Assembly: GCF_900188345.1 (NCBI RefSeq)
Contig: NZ_FZOD01000017.1
Coordinates: forward strand, 62,001 to 126,000
From: Streptosporangium subroseum
Lineage (GTDB): Bacteria; Actinomycetota; Actinomycetes; Streptosporangiales; Streptosporangiaceae
Reading direction: 5' to 3'
Length of the DNA: 64,000 nt
Shown: positions 8,754 to 17,642 of the stretch, piece after piece
How positions within the stretch are numbered: the stretch's first letter is position 1
Layout: the number at the start of each line of letters is the position of its first letter
Position numbers and translations under genes: made by a program
The notes under the pieces: generated by a model
Databases searched by the model: none
What the model saw: only the letters and a program-made list of their open reading frames with translations
Told to the model about the DNA's origin: nothing

Positions 8754-9572
8754 TCAGTCGGGTTGCAGTGGTCGCCAGAGAGTTCGGGTGTGGGCGATCG
8801 TGAATCCGAGGCGTTGCAGGTTGGCTTGACTCGGCGACCCGAACGCGGTCGTGACGACCACGTATGAGGAAGTATCGGCGGCGTCGTGGAGGCGCTGTTG
8901 GATCAGGGCGCTCTGGCAGCCACGGTTGCGCATGCCCGGGACGGTTGCCGCGCCGGCGAGGTAACCGCGTTGCCGGGCGGTGTAGAGCGCTGCGGCTCCG
9001 GCCGGCCGGCCGTCGATGTAGGCGAGGTATCGGCGTAGGTGGGGTGAGCGATGTTCGATGGCCATCATCGCCCGCTGCGCCGAGTCCGCTTCTGCGGTGA
9101 GTCCGTATCCGCTGAACAGCGTCGCGAGGTAGACGGTGTCATCGTCGTCCGGCGTCACCTCACGTATCTCTATTCCAGGAGGCGTCGAGGTCGGCCGACC
9201 GGGTCGTGTGTGCAGGGTGGTGTTGACCTCGGCGGCGTAGAAGCCGGCATGGGCCAGTCGCCGTCCCAGAGACGCCGACGCGTCGCCGGCCCAGACCTCG
9301 ATGAGGGGCAGCAGGGCCGCGTCGGCGAAGAAGGCGCAGATGGACTCCAGGTGGTGGGCGTCGTCCTGGTTGAAGCCCCGGGCCTTGTTGTAGGCGGGAT
9401 GCCGGGGGAGGGCGGAAAGCCGGGTGGCGGTGGTACGTCCGAAGCGGGCCTTCGCCGCGGCGAGGCCGGGTTCGGCCATCGCGCGGGCGAAGTCGTCATC
9501 GATCTTGGCGGTGATGATCATCTCAGCCTCGTCGGCGCGCTGCTCCATTCCGACCATGCTGCCGTACTTCAC
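8754..9572 (-). CDS. GNAT-family N-acetyltransferase
   Basis: A 272-residue protein with the acetyl-CoA fold in its C-terminal half: IEIREVTPDD opens the domain, GRPAGAAALY is the beta4 strand, and VPGMRNRGCQSALIQ fits the R/Q-x-x-G-x-G/A pyrophosphate loop with the second Gly replaced by Cys. The N-terminal 120 residues form an all-alpha/beta extension seen in some two-lobed GNATs. The start is a GTG at 9572; ATGs at 9557 and 9548 are possible. Substrate unknown. It stands convergent with the lipoprotein gene. Confidence 0.8.
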   Translation of the reverse strand: MKYGSMVGMEQRADEAEMIITAKIDDDFARAMAEPGLAAAKARFGRTTATRLSALPRHPAYNKARGFNQDDAHHLESICAFFADAALLPLIEVWAGDASASLGRRLAHAGFYAAEVNTTLHTRPGRPTSTPPGIEIREVTPDDDDTVYLATLFSGYGLTAEADSAQRAMMAIEHRSPHLRRYLAYIDGRPAGAAALYTARQRGYLAGAATVPGMRNRGCQSALIQQRLHDAADTSSYVVVTTAFGSPSQANLQRLGFTIAHTRTLWRPLQPD

Positions 9573-9658
9573 TCACCCAGTGATCATCGTCGCGACCGGC
9601 GGCGCGTGGAGCCGGGAAACCATCACGGGGACTGAGCTTGGGTTCGATGCGGCCGTCC

Positions 9659-10684
9659 CTATGGAGCGCATTCCCCGATCCCGTGATTGCGATGGCAACG
9701 GGGATCCCAGTGGGAACCGTGATGCATCAGCGAGGCGGCCAGATCGGGGTGGGCGGCAGCCCAGACGTCATCGAAGATGAACCACTGGCGGTAGCCGGAG
9801 CGGCCATTGATATGGATGGCCATCTGAGCCACGTGCTCGCTCTGCCGGATGATCGTGCGGTGCGGATCGCGGCCTCGGGAAGGCTCGAACACCTCTAACA
9901 GACGTAGCGCGACCTCGTGTGCCTGCTGGTGAGCGCCGTACGTCTCCGGGATGTCCCGCTCGAAGTCGGGCCAGCGGTTGCAGCGTTCCAGGGCCGGTCC
10001 GATCTCGTCCTCGCCGGGCGCGACGAGGGCGCGCAGGACGGCCGGCTCTCCAGACCACTTATCGATCAGGGCGTCTGTCTCCCGCAGGGTTGCCGTGAGC
10101 TGGGGTAACCGGATGCCGGGAAAACACGCCGGGGTGTTCCAGCCGATGCTGTCGAAGGTGCTATAGAAGGTCAGCACGACCGCGTAGGTCGTCCCTTCAC
10201 CTCCGGGCGGCGCGGGCGTCGGGGTCCAGGTCGCCACCGGAGGGGTGAACGGCCGGCCGGCGGAGAATCCGGGAGGGAGGTTGGGTAGTTCCCATCCGTC
10301 ATGCAGCAGGTAGGCCCAGCGCTCCGGTTCGGCGGCCACGAGAGCGTCCTCGACGAAGAAGTAGGCCAGCATGACGTCGTCGTCATCGGTGAGCACCCGC
10401 ACGCTGTGCTCGTCGACCCGTAGCTCCTGCTCGACGTAGAGGTGTTCCTCCAGCAGGCGGTGCAGCTCCGCTGTGCTCTGGGGCGCGGGCAGTCCGGTCT
10501 CGAAGATGGTGGACAGGCCGTAGACGTTCGCTCCGAGTTCGCGTGTGACCCACTCGTAAGCGTCGCCGGCTCCCGCCTCGTTCCAGACCCTGCGGAACCA
10601 GTCGAGCACCGTGGCATCGGGAAAGTGCCGTACCAGCCTGCCGGAGGGGCCTTCGTAGACGCTGCGGTAGATGAAGGAGACCAT
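9659..10684 (-). CDS. Conserved-looking protein of unknown function
   Basis: About 341 residues, cytosolic and acidic, with no signal peptide or membrane segment. The sequence is coherent over its length, with Trp-rich stretches such as EVNYGAH-like and YRQWFIFDD segments near the C-terminus. The third-position bias fits this frame. The second ATG (10,684) is preferred because GAGATGG precedes it; the ATG at 10,696 is also open. No family was recognised. It lies in a patch of small accessory genes. Confidence 0.6.
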   Translation of the reverse strand: MVSFIYRSVYEGPSGRLVRHFPDATVLDWFRRVWNEAGAGDAYEWVTRELGANVYGLSTIFETGLPAPQSTAELHRLLEEHLYVEQELRVDEHSVRVLTDDDDVMLAYFFVEDALVAAEPERWAYLLHDGWELPNLPPGFSAGRPFTPPVATWTPTPAPPGGEGTTYAVVLTFYSTFDSIGWNTPACFPGIRLPQLTATLRETDALIDKWSGEPAVLRALVAPGEDEIGPALERCNRWPDFERDIPETYGAHQQAHEVALRLLEVFEPSRGRDPHRTIIRQSEHVAQMAIHINGRSGYRQWFIFDDVWAAAHPDLAASLMHHGSHWDPRCHRNHGIGECAP

Positions 10685-10733
10685 GACGCAGACCATCTCA
10701 AATGCTACTGACAGAACATGATCCGGCAGTTTG

Positions 10734-11126
10734 TCATGCTCCGCGGTTTCCCGGATGAACCGACCCGGCCTCCTGGCTCCTCAACCATGCCTTCCATTGG
10801 CTTGCTTTGGGCTTGAATGCCTCAGGGTGGTCCAACAACCACAGGAGGTACCGGGCTCGTAAGCGGAAGCCCTCATCAGGATCATCGGCGATCTCAACCA
10901 GGAGACGCCGCAACCGCAAGCCGCCGATCGCCCTGGCCAGTACGGCGTATCCAGCGTCTTTGCAGCGGTGCTCACGTCGTACGGCACGACAAATCAAGTC
11001 AACCAGCTGATCGATCACCTCGGTTGCCAGATACGGCACAGCCCTGGCTAGATCGTGCAACTTACCGTGTTTCGTCCCCAGCTCTTGGCGGAGGCCATCC
11101 ACTCGTCCGGATACTGGGCCTCCCAC
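10734..11126 (-). pseudogene. C-terminal part of a probably frameshifted unknown protein
   Basis: A 130-codon frame rich in Leu/Arg helices (RLRRLLVEIADDPDEGFRLR region), like HEAT-type or other alpha-helical scaffolds. It overlaps the end of the 11,048-11,425 frame by 79 bp. Its first 15 or so residues read as noise, while coherent sequence starts at RQELGTKHGK, exactly where the other frame loses coherence (after EWMASA). One added base near 11,095 would join both into a single protein of about 240 residues. It is therefore read as the downstream half of one gene, though two overlapping genes cannot be excluded. Confidence 0.5.
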
Positions 11127-11425
11127 TCCAGATAGAGCAGGACATACCTAAGTCCGGCCCAACCGGCGTAGGAGGCAGCGGGAGTGAACTCCCACAAAGC
11201 ATCCGGCAGCGTTCTTCGTCGCTCGGCGATGTATCGGCCTCCCGCCTGATCAGCGGCCGACAACCCCTCCTCTCGCCAGACCTCATTGAAGGCATACAAC
11301 GCCTCACTACGGCGATCTTGAGTAGCCCTCAGCCGGTCGCGCGCCTGCTCACGCCGAACGGGATCTTCCGAGATCAACTCGAACGTCCATCCCAAGCACC
11401 GATCCCACTCCTCAGCAGACTCCAT
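11048..11425 (-). pseudogene. N-terminal part of the same probably frameshifted unknown protein
   Basis: Starts at MESAEEWDRC (ATG 11,425; the frame is open to 11,515 but without a ribosome site). It gives 125 residues, largely helical, with a Trp/Tyr-rich centre (YAGWAGLRYVLLYLEWE). The last ten residues look non-native, and the partner frame takes over. No family was recognised. A true frameshift or a sequencing error in a C-rich run are both possible. Confidence 0.5.
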
Positions 11426-11707
11426 GATCCCATTATCCGAATAGCAGGAGGGTCCGCCTACTTCTCCCTCGGCCTGGTCTTCCTGCGCACCCGGCTTCAC
11501 GATCTCCGCCACCATCGACTACAGCGCTGTGGAAGCAAGGCTCAGCCTGACATTGAGATCCGTAGGTCCCTAAACGATCTCCAAGAGCGTTCAGGCCAGT
11601 TCACCCCGCAGGTCACGCTCGATCCGCCCGTTCGTATCGGCAAGCCCGATCCGGGGCGTACGGCCCCTTGGCTGGCAGAACCGGAGTACCGACGGTTTGA
11701 GCAATTG

Positions 11708-12412
11708 TCAAATCCTGTGTATCGATGAGTGTGGTCGGACTTCCCAGGTCGGCCGTTGGAGCTGATCGTTGTACACGATGATGTCGGCGTGGTCGGTTGG
11801 GCGGGCTGTGGCGAAGTAGAGCTGTTGGGAGGGGATATAGCGGTTGCGCCAGGACCGTTCGATTTCGGCGGTGTCGGCGGTGGATCCGGCCAGCGCTGTG
11901 CCTCGGTCCCGGGCGCGATCTACCGTCTGCTCGAATGGGACGGACACGAAGATGCGCAGGTCCCAGCGGTCGATGAGTTCTGGGCGCAGGAGGAAGACGC
12001 CGTCGAAGAGCAGTACGGCGTCTGCGGGGGTGGTCGTGGCCGGCGGAGACGATGGAGTGTCGGTGTCTCTGTCGTAGACCGTGTGTTGGAACCTTCGGTC
12101 TCCGCCTGGGCCCAGCGGATCGAGCAGGACCCGGCACAGCGCGGCGTGGTCGTGGGCGTCGAAGTAGCAGCCTTCGGCCGAGTACTGGCCGCGTCGGTAG
12201 CGCTGTGCACGGGGGAAGAGGAAGTCGTCGATGGTCGCGCGGATGACGTCGCGGCCCTGCGCGCGCAGGACGACGGCGAGCTCGTCGGCCAGCGTGGTCT
12301 TGCCGGCGGCGGGCGGCCCGTCGATGGCGACCCGTAGCGGGTGCGCGGTCGTGACGGACCTGATCGCCTCGGCCAGCCGACTGATGAGCTCGCCGCGGGT
12401 GCCTTGGTCCAT
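11708..12412 (-). CDS. Uridine-kinase-like P-loop NTPase
   Basis: A 234-residue nucleoside-kinase-fold protein. The Walker A motif is GPPAAGKTT (about residues 34-42), TIDDFLFP matches the uridine kinase acceptor-binding segment, VLLFDGVFL is the Walker B-like strand, and RYIPSQQLY is the late conserved motif of uridine/phosphoribulokinase-like proteins. The ATG at 12,412 is preceded by GAGAG; an upstream ATG at 12,445 is less likely. It probably phosphorylates a nucleoside or small metabolite. No pathway partner is adjacent. Confidence 0.85.
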   Translation of the reverse strand: MDQGTRGELISRLAEAIRSVTTAHPLRVAIDGPPAAGKTTLADELAVVLRAQGRDVIRATIDDFLFPRAQRYRRGQYSAEGCYFDAHDHAALCRVLLDPLGPGGDRRFQHTVYDRDTDTPSSPPATTTPADAVLLFDGVFLLRPELIDRWDLRIFVSVPFEQTVDRARDRGTALAGSTADTAEIERSWRNRYIPSQQLYFATARPTDHADIIVYNDQLQRPTWEVRPHSSIHRI

Positions 12413-12623
12413 TGCTGTCTCTCTCACGGTGTCTCTGTTTAGCACCGCACGTCAGGCTGCGGTCGCCGACTCGCGTTCGACGAGGACGCCTCGTTCGAAG
12501 CGGGCTCCGCGGATCGTCGGCCGGTTCGGTCGCATCGAGTCACGCGATGACGGCGGGATCCTGGTGTGCGATGATCAGCTTCGCCTTCTTCAGGGAGCGG
12601 AGCGCGTGATACTGGATCTTTCC

Positions 12624-13300
12624 ATGGCTGAGGATTTCTGCACCACGTTCACCACCCACGACGACATCGGGACTGTCGCATCGCTGATCGGCGCAGTCCC
12701 TCTGGGGGTGGACTACCATTCCCAGAAGCTCTCACCTCGAACACCGCCACCATCATCCGCTGGGGCGACGGGACCCTGATCAACCAGCCCTACTATGGCC
12801 ACGAATGTGCCCGCCAAGAGGCCATGAGCGCCCTGTCACGCCATGGCCACCTGGCCGTCTGCCTGGCGTGGGGAATCTCGCTCTCCCCATGGAGGAAGAC
12901 ATCCGCCAGGATGGACCCGTGGCACGCGGCGGGCGCATCCTTCGCCTATTTCGCCTACGCCGCGAACGGGAGACTGGAGGTCGGGTTCGACCCTTATGGC
13001 GACTCCGACAGGGCCGACCCGTCCGTCCGCTGCGGCTGGAATACCGGGGTGGTCGACGCCTACCTGCACGACCTGGACTTAAGCCCTTTTACGGTCGCGA
13101 CGCAGCAGCCCGGGAGGGATCGGCACAAGTACGCCTGCGTCACCCTGATGGAACGCATCGCGGGCGCCACCTTTCCGGCGGATGTCGAAAGGCCGGATTC
13201 GCCCGGTGCGGGATTCACCATCGCCAGCCCGGTACCAACCATGAGCGGTGCCGAGTTTGCCCACTTCATGGGGCCGCCCGCCGGAGCGCTGAGGCGGTAG
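12624..13300 (+). pseudogene. DUF6461-like protein interrupted by a frameshift
   Basis: The first part (from MAEDFCTTF at 12,624) reads like the start of DUF6461 proteins. After about 30 codons the similarity moves to another frame, beginning near TATIIRWGDG (about 12,740) and running through FAYFAYAANGRLEVGFDP to a stop at 13,300. Neither frame alone gives a full protein: the first ends at 12,779 in proline-rich nonsense, and the second has no start with a ribosome site until MSALSRHG at 12,824. The break lies around 12,712-12,725. Function of the family unknown. Confidence 0.55.
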
Positions 13301-13375
13301 AGACGGCAGGCTGAACGTCTCGTTCCCCGCGATCCCGGCTTGCTAGATCAGAGTCTCCACCGAACCCGGGGCGAT

Positions 13376-13753
13376 TCAGTCCGGCTCGATAACCCATACA
13401 TCGATCGTCGCCCCCACAGTCTCGTCGGCGCTCGGAAGGCGTTTGGCAGCCTCGATACGATCGACTCTGTCGTCGGCGGACTGCGGAGTCCCTCGCCGTG
13501 CCCGTGTACCGAAGACGCCCTCCATCGCGTTGAGCGTGGGGCTGATGAGGTTGTCCAGATCCCAGACCTCGTTCGCATCGCGGGCCAGGGCAAGCCGGAA
13601 CTCCAAACGAACGGCGAAACGCGCATTCTGGGGCTGCACTCCGCTCGCAGTGACAGCTGATCGAACGGCATCCTTCCAAGGCTTTTCGTGGGCTGTCGCG
13701 TAGGTGGCAGGTCGTCCAGTTACCTGAAGGGTCACGAGATGGCGATCTGTCAT
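13376..13753 (-). CDS. RusA-like nuclease-fold protein
   Basis: A 125-residue protein starting at MTDRHLVTLQ, preceded by CTGGAG. The pattern of an early VTGRPATYAT strand, WDLDNLISPTLNAM in the middle and SADDRVDRIEAAKR later matches the RusA Holliday-junction resolvase fold, whose active site uses Asp residues in DxDN and DD motifs. Both are visible here. Most chromosomal homologues are phage-derived or of unknown role; no phage genes are nearby. Resolvase activity is inferred, not shown. Confidence 0.6.
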   Translation of the reverse strand: MTDRHLVTLQVTGRPATYATAHEKPWKDAVRSAVTASGVQPQNARFAVRLEFRLALARDANEVWDLDNLISPTLNAMEGVFGTRARRGTPQSADDRVDRIEAAKRLPSADETVGATIDVWVIEPD

Positions 13754-13930
13754 GTGCTCCAGGATCACACGCGACCGCGCTGACCGCGTAGAACTCCCAC
13801 GAACGCACGATCGCTGCGAGACCAATGGCGCTCAATGCGGCACGGGCGGATGTCGAACACGGCCGCGAGGGCTGGTCAACTGGACGCATGAGCGTGTCTT
13901 CTGGAACCGGCCGGCTCCTATCCTGATCGC

Positions 13931-14218
13931 ATGAACCTGGAATTCAGCGGCGAGATGTGGTTCTGGAAAGGCCCGGCGCCGTGGCATTTCATCACCGTTC
14001 CGGACGAGGAGTGCGGTGAGCTGGAAACGGCTTCCAGGCTGGTGACCTACGGCTGGGGCATGATTCCGGTCACGGCGCAGATCGGGGGAACCGCGTGGAA
14101 GACGTCGCTGTTCCCGAAAGATGGGCGGTACATCGTGCCGGTGAAGGCGTGGGTGCGGAAGGCCGAAGGGCTTGAGCTGGGCGACATGGTGAAGGTCCGT
14201 CTGGCCGTCGATGTCTGA
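13931..14218 (+). CDS. DUF1905 domain protein
   Basis: A 95-residue single-domain protein with the DUF1905 signature: FSGEMWFWKG at the start, WHFITVP, then GWGMIPVTAQIGGTAWKTSLFPKDG and a closing VKVRLAVDV strand. Length matches the family. The start ATG at 13,931 is the first in frame. The family forms small beta-barrels of unknown function, sometimes fused to YdeI-type domains. It is a lone gene, divergent from the RusA-like gene. Confidence 0.85.
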   Translation: MNLEFSGEMWFWKGPAPWHFITVPDEECGELETASRLVTYGWGMIPVTAQIGGTAWKTSLFPKDGRYIVPVKAWVRKAEGLELGDMVKVRLAVDV

Positions 14219-14316
14219 CCGGCCGGCGAACCGGCGAGTGCGCTGCGTGCGGCGGATGAGCGCACGGTATGAGCCACTCCCCATGCTGCTCGGGCCGGGG
14301 AACGCAGGCCGGCGGG

Positions 14317-14841
14317 TTACTGGATCTTGATCCAGTAACGTCGTACGGTGCCGAGCTCGGTGTCGCGGACGTCTTCGAGGACGCCGCCGTGGTGCTCGAT
14401 CGTCTTCACCGAGGCGATGTTGCCGGCCTCGCAGGCGATCAGCACCCGGTCCAGGCCGAGCACCCGTGCCTCGTCGAGCATCCGGCCCAGCGCCCAGGTG
14501 GCCAGTCCGCGCCGGCGTGAGGACGGACGGATGCCGTAGCCGATGTGGCCGACCAGCAGCACGAAGTCGTTGAGCTCGTGCCGCAGCGCGATCCCGCCGA
14601 GCACCCGGTCGCCCTCGACGATCCAGCGGTACGTACAGCGCATCCGGCCGGTCTCTCCCGCCTTCGCCGGATCCGACTCGTCAGCCAGCCGCGCCACCCA
14701 GGTCGCGAACCCTTCCGGCGAGTCGACCTCGTCGGAAGGATGCAGCCCGAAGCCGTCCTCGTGGACGCCGGGACCCCACTCGTCACGCGCCTCGAGCCAG
14801 GCGGTGCGCAGGCGGGCGGTGGGCGCGACCAATTCGGGCAT
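14317..14841 (-). CDS. GNAT-family N-acetyltransferase
   Basis: A 174-residue acetyltransferase starting at MPELVAPTARL. RWIVEGDRVLGGIALRH is the beta2-beta4 region, GYGIRPSSRRRGLATWALG carries the Q/R-x-x-G-x-G/A cofactor loop, and IACEAGNIASVKTIEHHGG is the late helix typical of RimJ/RimL-like enzymes. The upstream part of the open frame (to 15,207) is not coding. It lies 143 bp after the ten-gene catabolic operon and may have its own promoter. Confidence 0.88.
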   Translation of the reverse strand: MPELVAPTARLRTAWLEARDEWGPGVHEDGFGLHPSDEVDSPEGFATWVARLADESDPAKAGETGRMRCTYRWIVEGDRVLGGIALRHELNDFVLLVGHIGYGIRPSSRRRGLATWALGRMLDEARVLGLDRVLIACEAGNIASVKTIEHHGGVLEDVRDTELGTVRRYWIKIQ

Positions 14842-14984
14842 ACGGCGACAATACCGATCTAGGACGCGCACTGGCACGGCAGCGGGTATTCCGTCGACCT
14901 CCGGCCAACCGCTCGGAAACAGCCGGTGGCAATGACCGTGCCTTTGACGGAGGGATGACGGCAGGCGAGGAGGTCGCTCACCTG

Positions 14985-16502
14985 TCACGGTCGTGAGCGC
15001 GTCGGGCGGCTCGCCGGTTCGCACAGATAGGGGCGGGCGAGGGTGAGGGCGATCGTGGTGAGGCCGATTCCGAAGTACACCGGAACCAGGTGTTCGAAGC
15101 TCGTGTATTGAATGATCATGTGCACGACGACGACGGGTACGAAGCCGGCGGTCGCGGCCAGGGCGAGCGACCACCACACCCACGACTCGCCGCGGCGCCA
15201 GCCCCACGCGCTGAGCAGGCCGACGGCCAGGGCGGAGGCCATGAGGGCGCCGCCGAAACCGGCCCGATCGTGAGCGACGAACGGCACGAGCCGGGGGTTG
15301 GCCGCGTGCAGGTGGCCGGCTTCGGTGCCCAGGAAGGTCAGGTCGGTGGAGACGAAGACGTCACTGAGACCCACGACGGAGACGACGGCGCCGCCCACGA
15401 ACAGTCCGAGGCCGACCGTGATCATCAGGAGCTGGCCGACCAGGGCTCGCCGCCGCAGACGCTCCGGTCCTTCCGGCCACAGGATCCACCGGGGTGGTGC
15501 CGGGCGCCGCCACGTGGCCAGCAGGAACATCGGAAGCAACACCACGGTGACCGCGACGTGCAAGGGCTCCACGAAGCCCGTGCTCAGGAAGTAGAACAGG
15601 GTGGAGAAGGCGACCACGCCGGAGACGAGATACGCCTTACGGGCCCATCCCCATCCCTGTCGTATGCCGCCCCATGCCAGCCCGGCATACAGCACACCGA
15701 TGGCCACCATGGTGGCGGCCATCGTGATCCGGTCGTGCTGAAGGAAGGGCACGAGGTTGTGGTTGACGGCGTTGAGGTGCTCCCGGTTCATGCCGAGATA
15801 GTCGTGGTCGTACCAGAGCAGCAGCGGTCCGAGCGTGATCATGGCGGCGCCCAGCCCGGCGCCGACCATGCCGAGCCCGGCGAGCAGGCCCCACCACCAT
15901 CCTGGCCAGCGCCTCGGGTCGAGGGGAACGCTTCGCAGTCCGGTCGGCGGCGCGGTCGGGGTCATCGCTTCGATGACCCGCTGGAACCAGCCGGGTCCGG
16001 CGGCCACCAGCACGCCGGGTGTGGCCAGCACCGTTCTGGCCGGGTCGGTCAGCGCCGCCGTGGCACGCGCGATGGCCGGGTCGGCAAGGTGGACCAGGTC
16101 CGGTTCGTCACCGGTGACCACGCGGTCGACGTACGGTGCGAGCCGCGCGGCCACGTCGGGTGTGGTGGCTCGAATGATCACCGAACAGCGGCGGTCCGCC
16201 ACGGCCCGGCGTACCAGCGGCACGTCGGCCGGGCCGACCGGTCCCACCTCGATGACGCCCGCACCCTGGACCGGCAGCGCCCGGATCGCGTCCCGGGCGA
16301 ACTCGACCGGAACGACCGCGCCGAGCCGTGCCGCCACGTCCGCCGGTGGGCGGGGATGGTCGAACGACCAGGCGATGAGTCGTTCGCCTCCGGGCAGGGA
16401 GGTCAGCGTGGCCAGGGTCCGCAGCGCCGCTCGCTGCGACCGTCGCCGGCCCAGTACGAAGGCCGCCAAGGGGCGCAGAGGATGATAGGTCCAATCCGGC
16501 AT
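14985..16502 (-). CDS. Membrane protein with DHODH-like N-terminal domain and a duplicated membrane module
   Basis: 505 residues. Residues 1-190 resemble a cut-down dihydroorotate dehydrogenase (YHPLRP start, EVGPVGP strand) but appear to lack a full FMN site. The remaining part holds about eight membrane segments arranged as two related halves. Each half has a YLG/FLG-x(5)-HL-x(2)-N-x(2)-LVPF-x(2)-HDR signature, at about residues 236-258 and 389-411. It follows the FAD monooxygenase by 9 bp, so is probably the last gene of the operon. The conserved His/Asp pairs could bind a metal or haem, but that is inference. No function assigned. Confidence 0.75.
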   Translation of the reverse strand: MPDWTYHPLRPLAAFVLGRRRSQRAALRTLATLTSLPGGERLIAWSFDHPRPPADVAARLGAVVPVEFARDAIRALPVQGAGVIEVGPVGPADVPLVRRAVADRRCSVIIRATTPDVAARLAPYVDRVVTGDEPDLVHLADPAIARATAALTDPARTVLATPGVLVAAGPGWFQRVIEAMTPTAPPTGLRSVPLDPRRWPGWWWGLLAGLGMVGAGLGAAMITLGPLLLWYDHDYLGMNREHLNAVNHNLVPFLQHDRITMAATMVAIGVLYAGLAWGGIRQGWGWARKAYLVSGVVAFSTLFYFLSTGFVEPLHVAVTVVLLPMFLLATWRRPAPPRWILWPEGPERLRRRALVGQLLMITVGLGLFVGGAVVSVVGLSDVFVSTDLTFLGTEAGHLHAANPRLVPFVAHDRAGFGGALMASALAVGLLSAWGWRRGESWVWWSLALAATAGFVPVVVVHMIIQYTSFEHLVPVYFGIGLTTIALTLARPYLCEPASRPTRSRP

Positions 16503-16511
16503 GCCTCATGG

Positions 16512-17603
16512 TCACATACGCCAGCCGAGGATCGGGGCCATCGAGCGCAGCGTCATCCGCGTCGGGGTCAGCCGGGCCGCGACATCGCGCAGGAGCACCG
16601 CCGGTGGCCACGCCAGCTGACCGATCGTTCCGAGCCGTGCGGAGCGACGTACCACCGCCTGTGTCCGTGGTCGCCGCAGCCGGTCGTAGCGGGCCAGTGC
16701 GGAGGGGAGGTCCGAGGTGTGCTGGAGGCAGGCCGCCAGTGTCACCGCGTCCTCCAGCGCCTGGCAGGCGCCCTGGCCGAGGCTGGGCGTCATCGCGTGT
16801 GCCGCGTCGCCGACCAGGACGGTCCGGCCGGAGACGAAGGACGGCAGGGGCGGCAGATCGTATAGATCATGTCGAAGCACGGACTCCGGCGGCGTGGCCG
16901 CCAGCAGGGCGGGAATCGGGTCGGGCCAGGAGCCGAAACGGCGGCGCAGCTCGGCGTACTCGCCGTCGACGCCGGCGCGGCCCTCGGGCACCGTGGCGGC
17001 GGCGAAGCAGTACACCCGCCCGCCCGACATCTCGGTGAACCCGAACCGCTCTCCGCGGCCCCAGGTGACCGCGCCCTCGGTCAGCGGCGGCAACGGATCT
17101 GTGATCATTCGCCAGGCGGTGTGCCCGGCGTAGCGGGGCTCGCACCGCGGCCACAGACGCTGCCGGATGGCACTGCCCAGCCCGTCCGCGGCGACCACCA
17201 GTTCCGCCGCGGGGACATCGGTCACCTCCACCCCGGCCCGGAGCGCCTCGGGCGGCAGCGCCGCCAGAAGGATCCCCATCAGATCGACGCGATGCACCAC
17301 GACGAGGGGAAACCCGAACCGGCGTTCAAGCTCCGCCGAACCGGTCCGCGACAGCCACCGGCCCTTCCCGTCCCGTACTCCGCCCCGGGCCTCCACCACG
17401 CCGAGCGCCGTCACCTGCTCCCGCAACCCGAGCAGTTCCAATGCCCGCAGGCCGTTCGGCCACAGCGACAGGCCCGCGCCGACCTCGGTGAACTCCCGCG
17501 CCCGCTCCAGTACGGTGACGTCCCAGCCGATCCGGCGCAGTGCGACGGCCGCGGCCAGCCCACCGATCCCGCCACCCACGATCACCGCGGTGCGCTCTGC
17601 CAT
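16512..17603 (-). CDS. FAD-dependent aromatic monooxygenase (PHBH-like)
   Basis: A 363-residue group A flavoprotein monooxygenase. The FAD ADP-binding motif GGGIGGLAAAVAL is at residues 11-23, VVAADGLGSAIR gives the DG fingerprint, and VLVGDAAHAMTPSLGQGACQALEDA is the GD motif contacting the flavin ribose. It is somewhat shorter than the usual 380-400 residues, mostly in the mid-section before DG. Likely NAD(P)H-dependent hydroxylation of an aromatic or heteroaromatic ring. Its place in the molybdenum-hydroxylase operon suggests it acts after the first ring hydroxylation. Confidence 0.88.
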   Translation of the reverse strand: MAERTAVIVGGGIGGLAAAVALRRIGWDVTVLERAREFTEVGAGLSLWPNGLRALELLGLREQVTALGVVEARGGVRDGKGRWLSRTGSAELERRFGFPLVVVHRVDLMGILLAALPPEALRAGVEVTDVPAAELVVAADGLGSAIRQRLWPRCEPRYAGHTAWRMITDPLPPLTEGAVTWGRGERFGFTEMSGGRVYCFAAATVPEGRAGVDGEYAELRRRFGSWPDPIPALLAATPPESVLRHDLYDLPPLPSFVSGRTVLVGDAAHAMTPSLGQGACQALEDAVTLAACLQHTSDLPSALARYDRLRRPRTQAVVRRSARLGTIGQLAWPPAVLLRDVAARLTPTRMTLRSMAPILGWRM

Positions 17604-17642
17604 GCCGACACTGTACGACGAGCATGGCGACCTGACGGGTCC

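Noticed and set aside
12712..12725. Programmed frameshift in the DUF6461-like gene
   Set aside because: No slippery heptamer or downstream structure is evident; mutation or sequence error is more likely.
15090..16865. 591-codon plus-strand open frame
   Set aside because: Opposite the DHODH-like and FAD monooxygenase genes; no family similarity and His/Gln/Arg-rich shadow composition.
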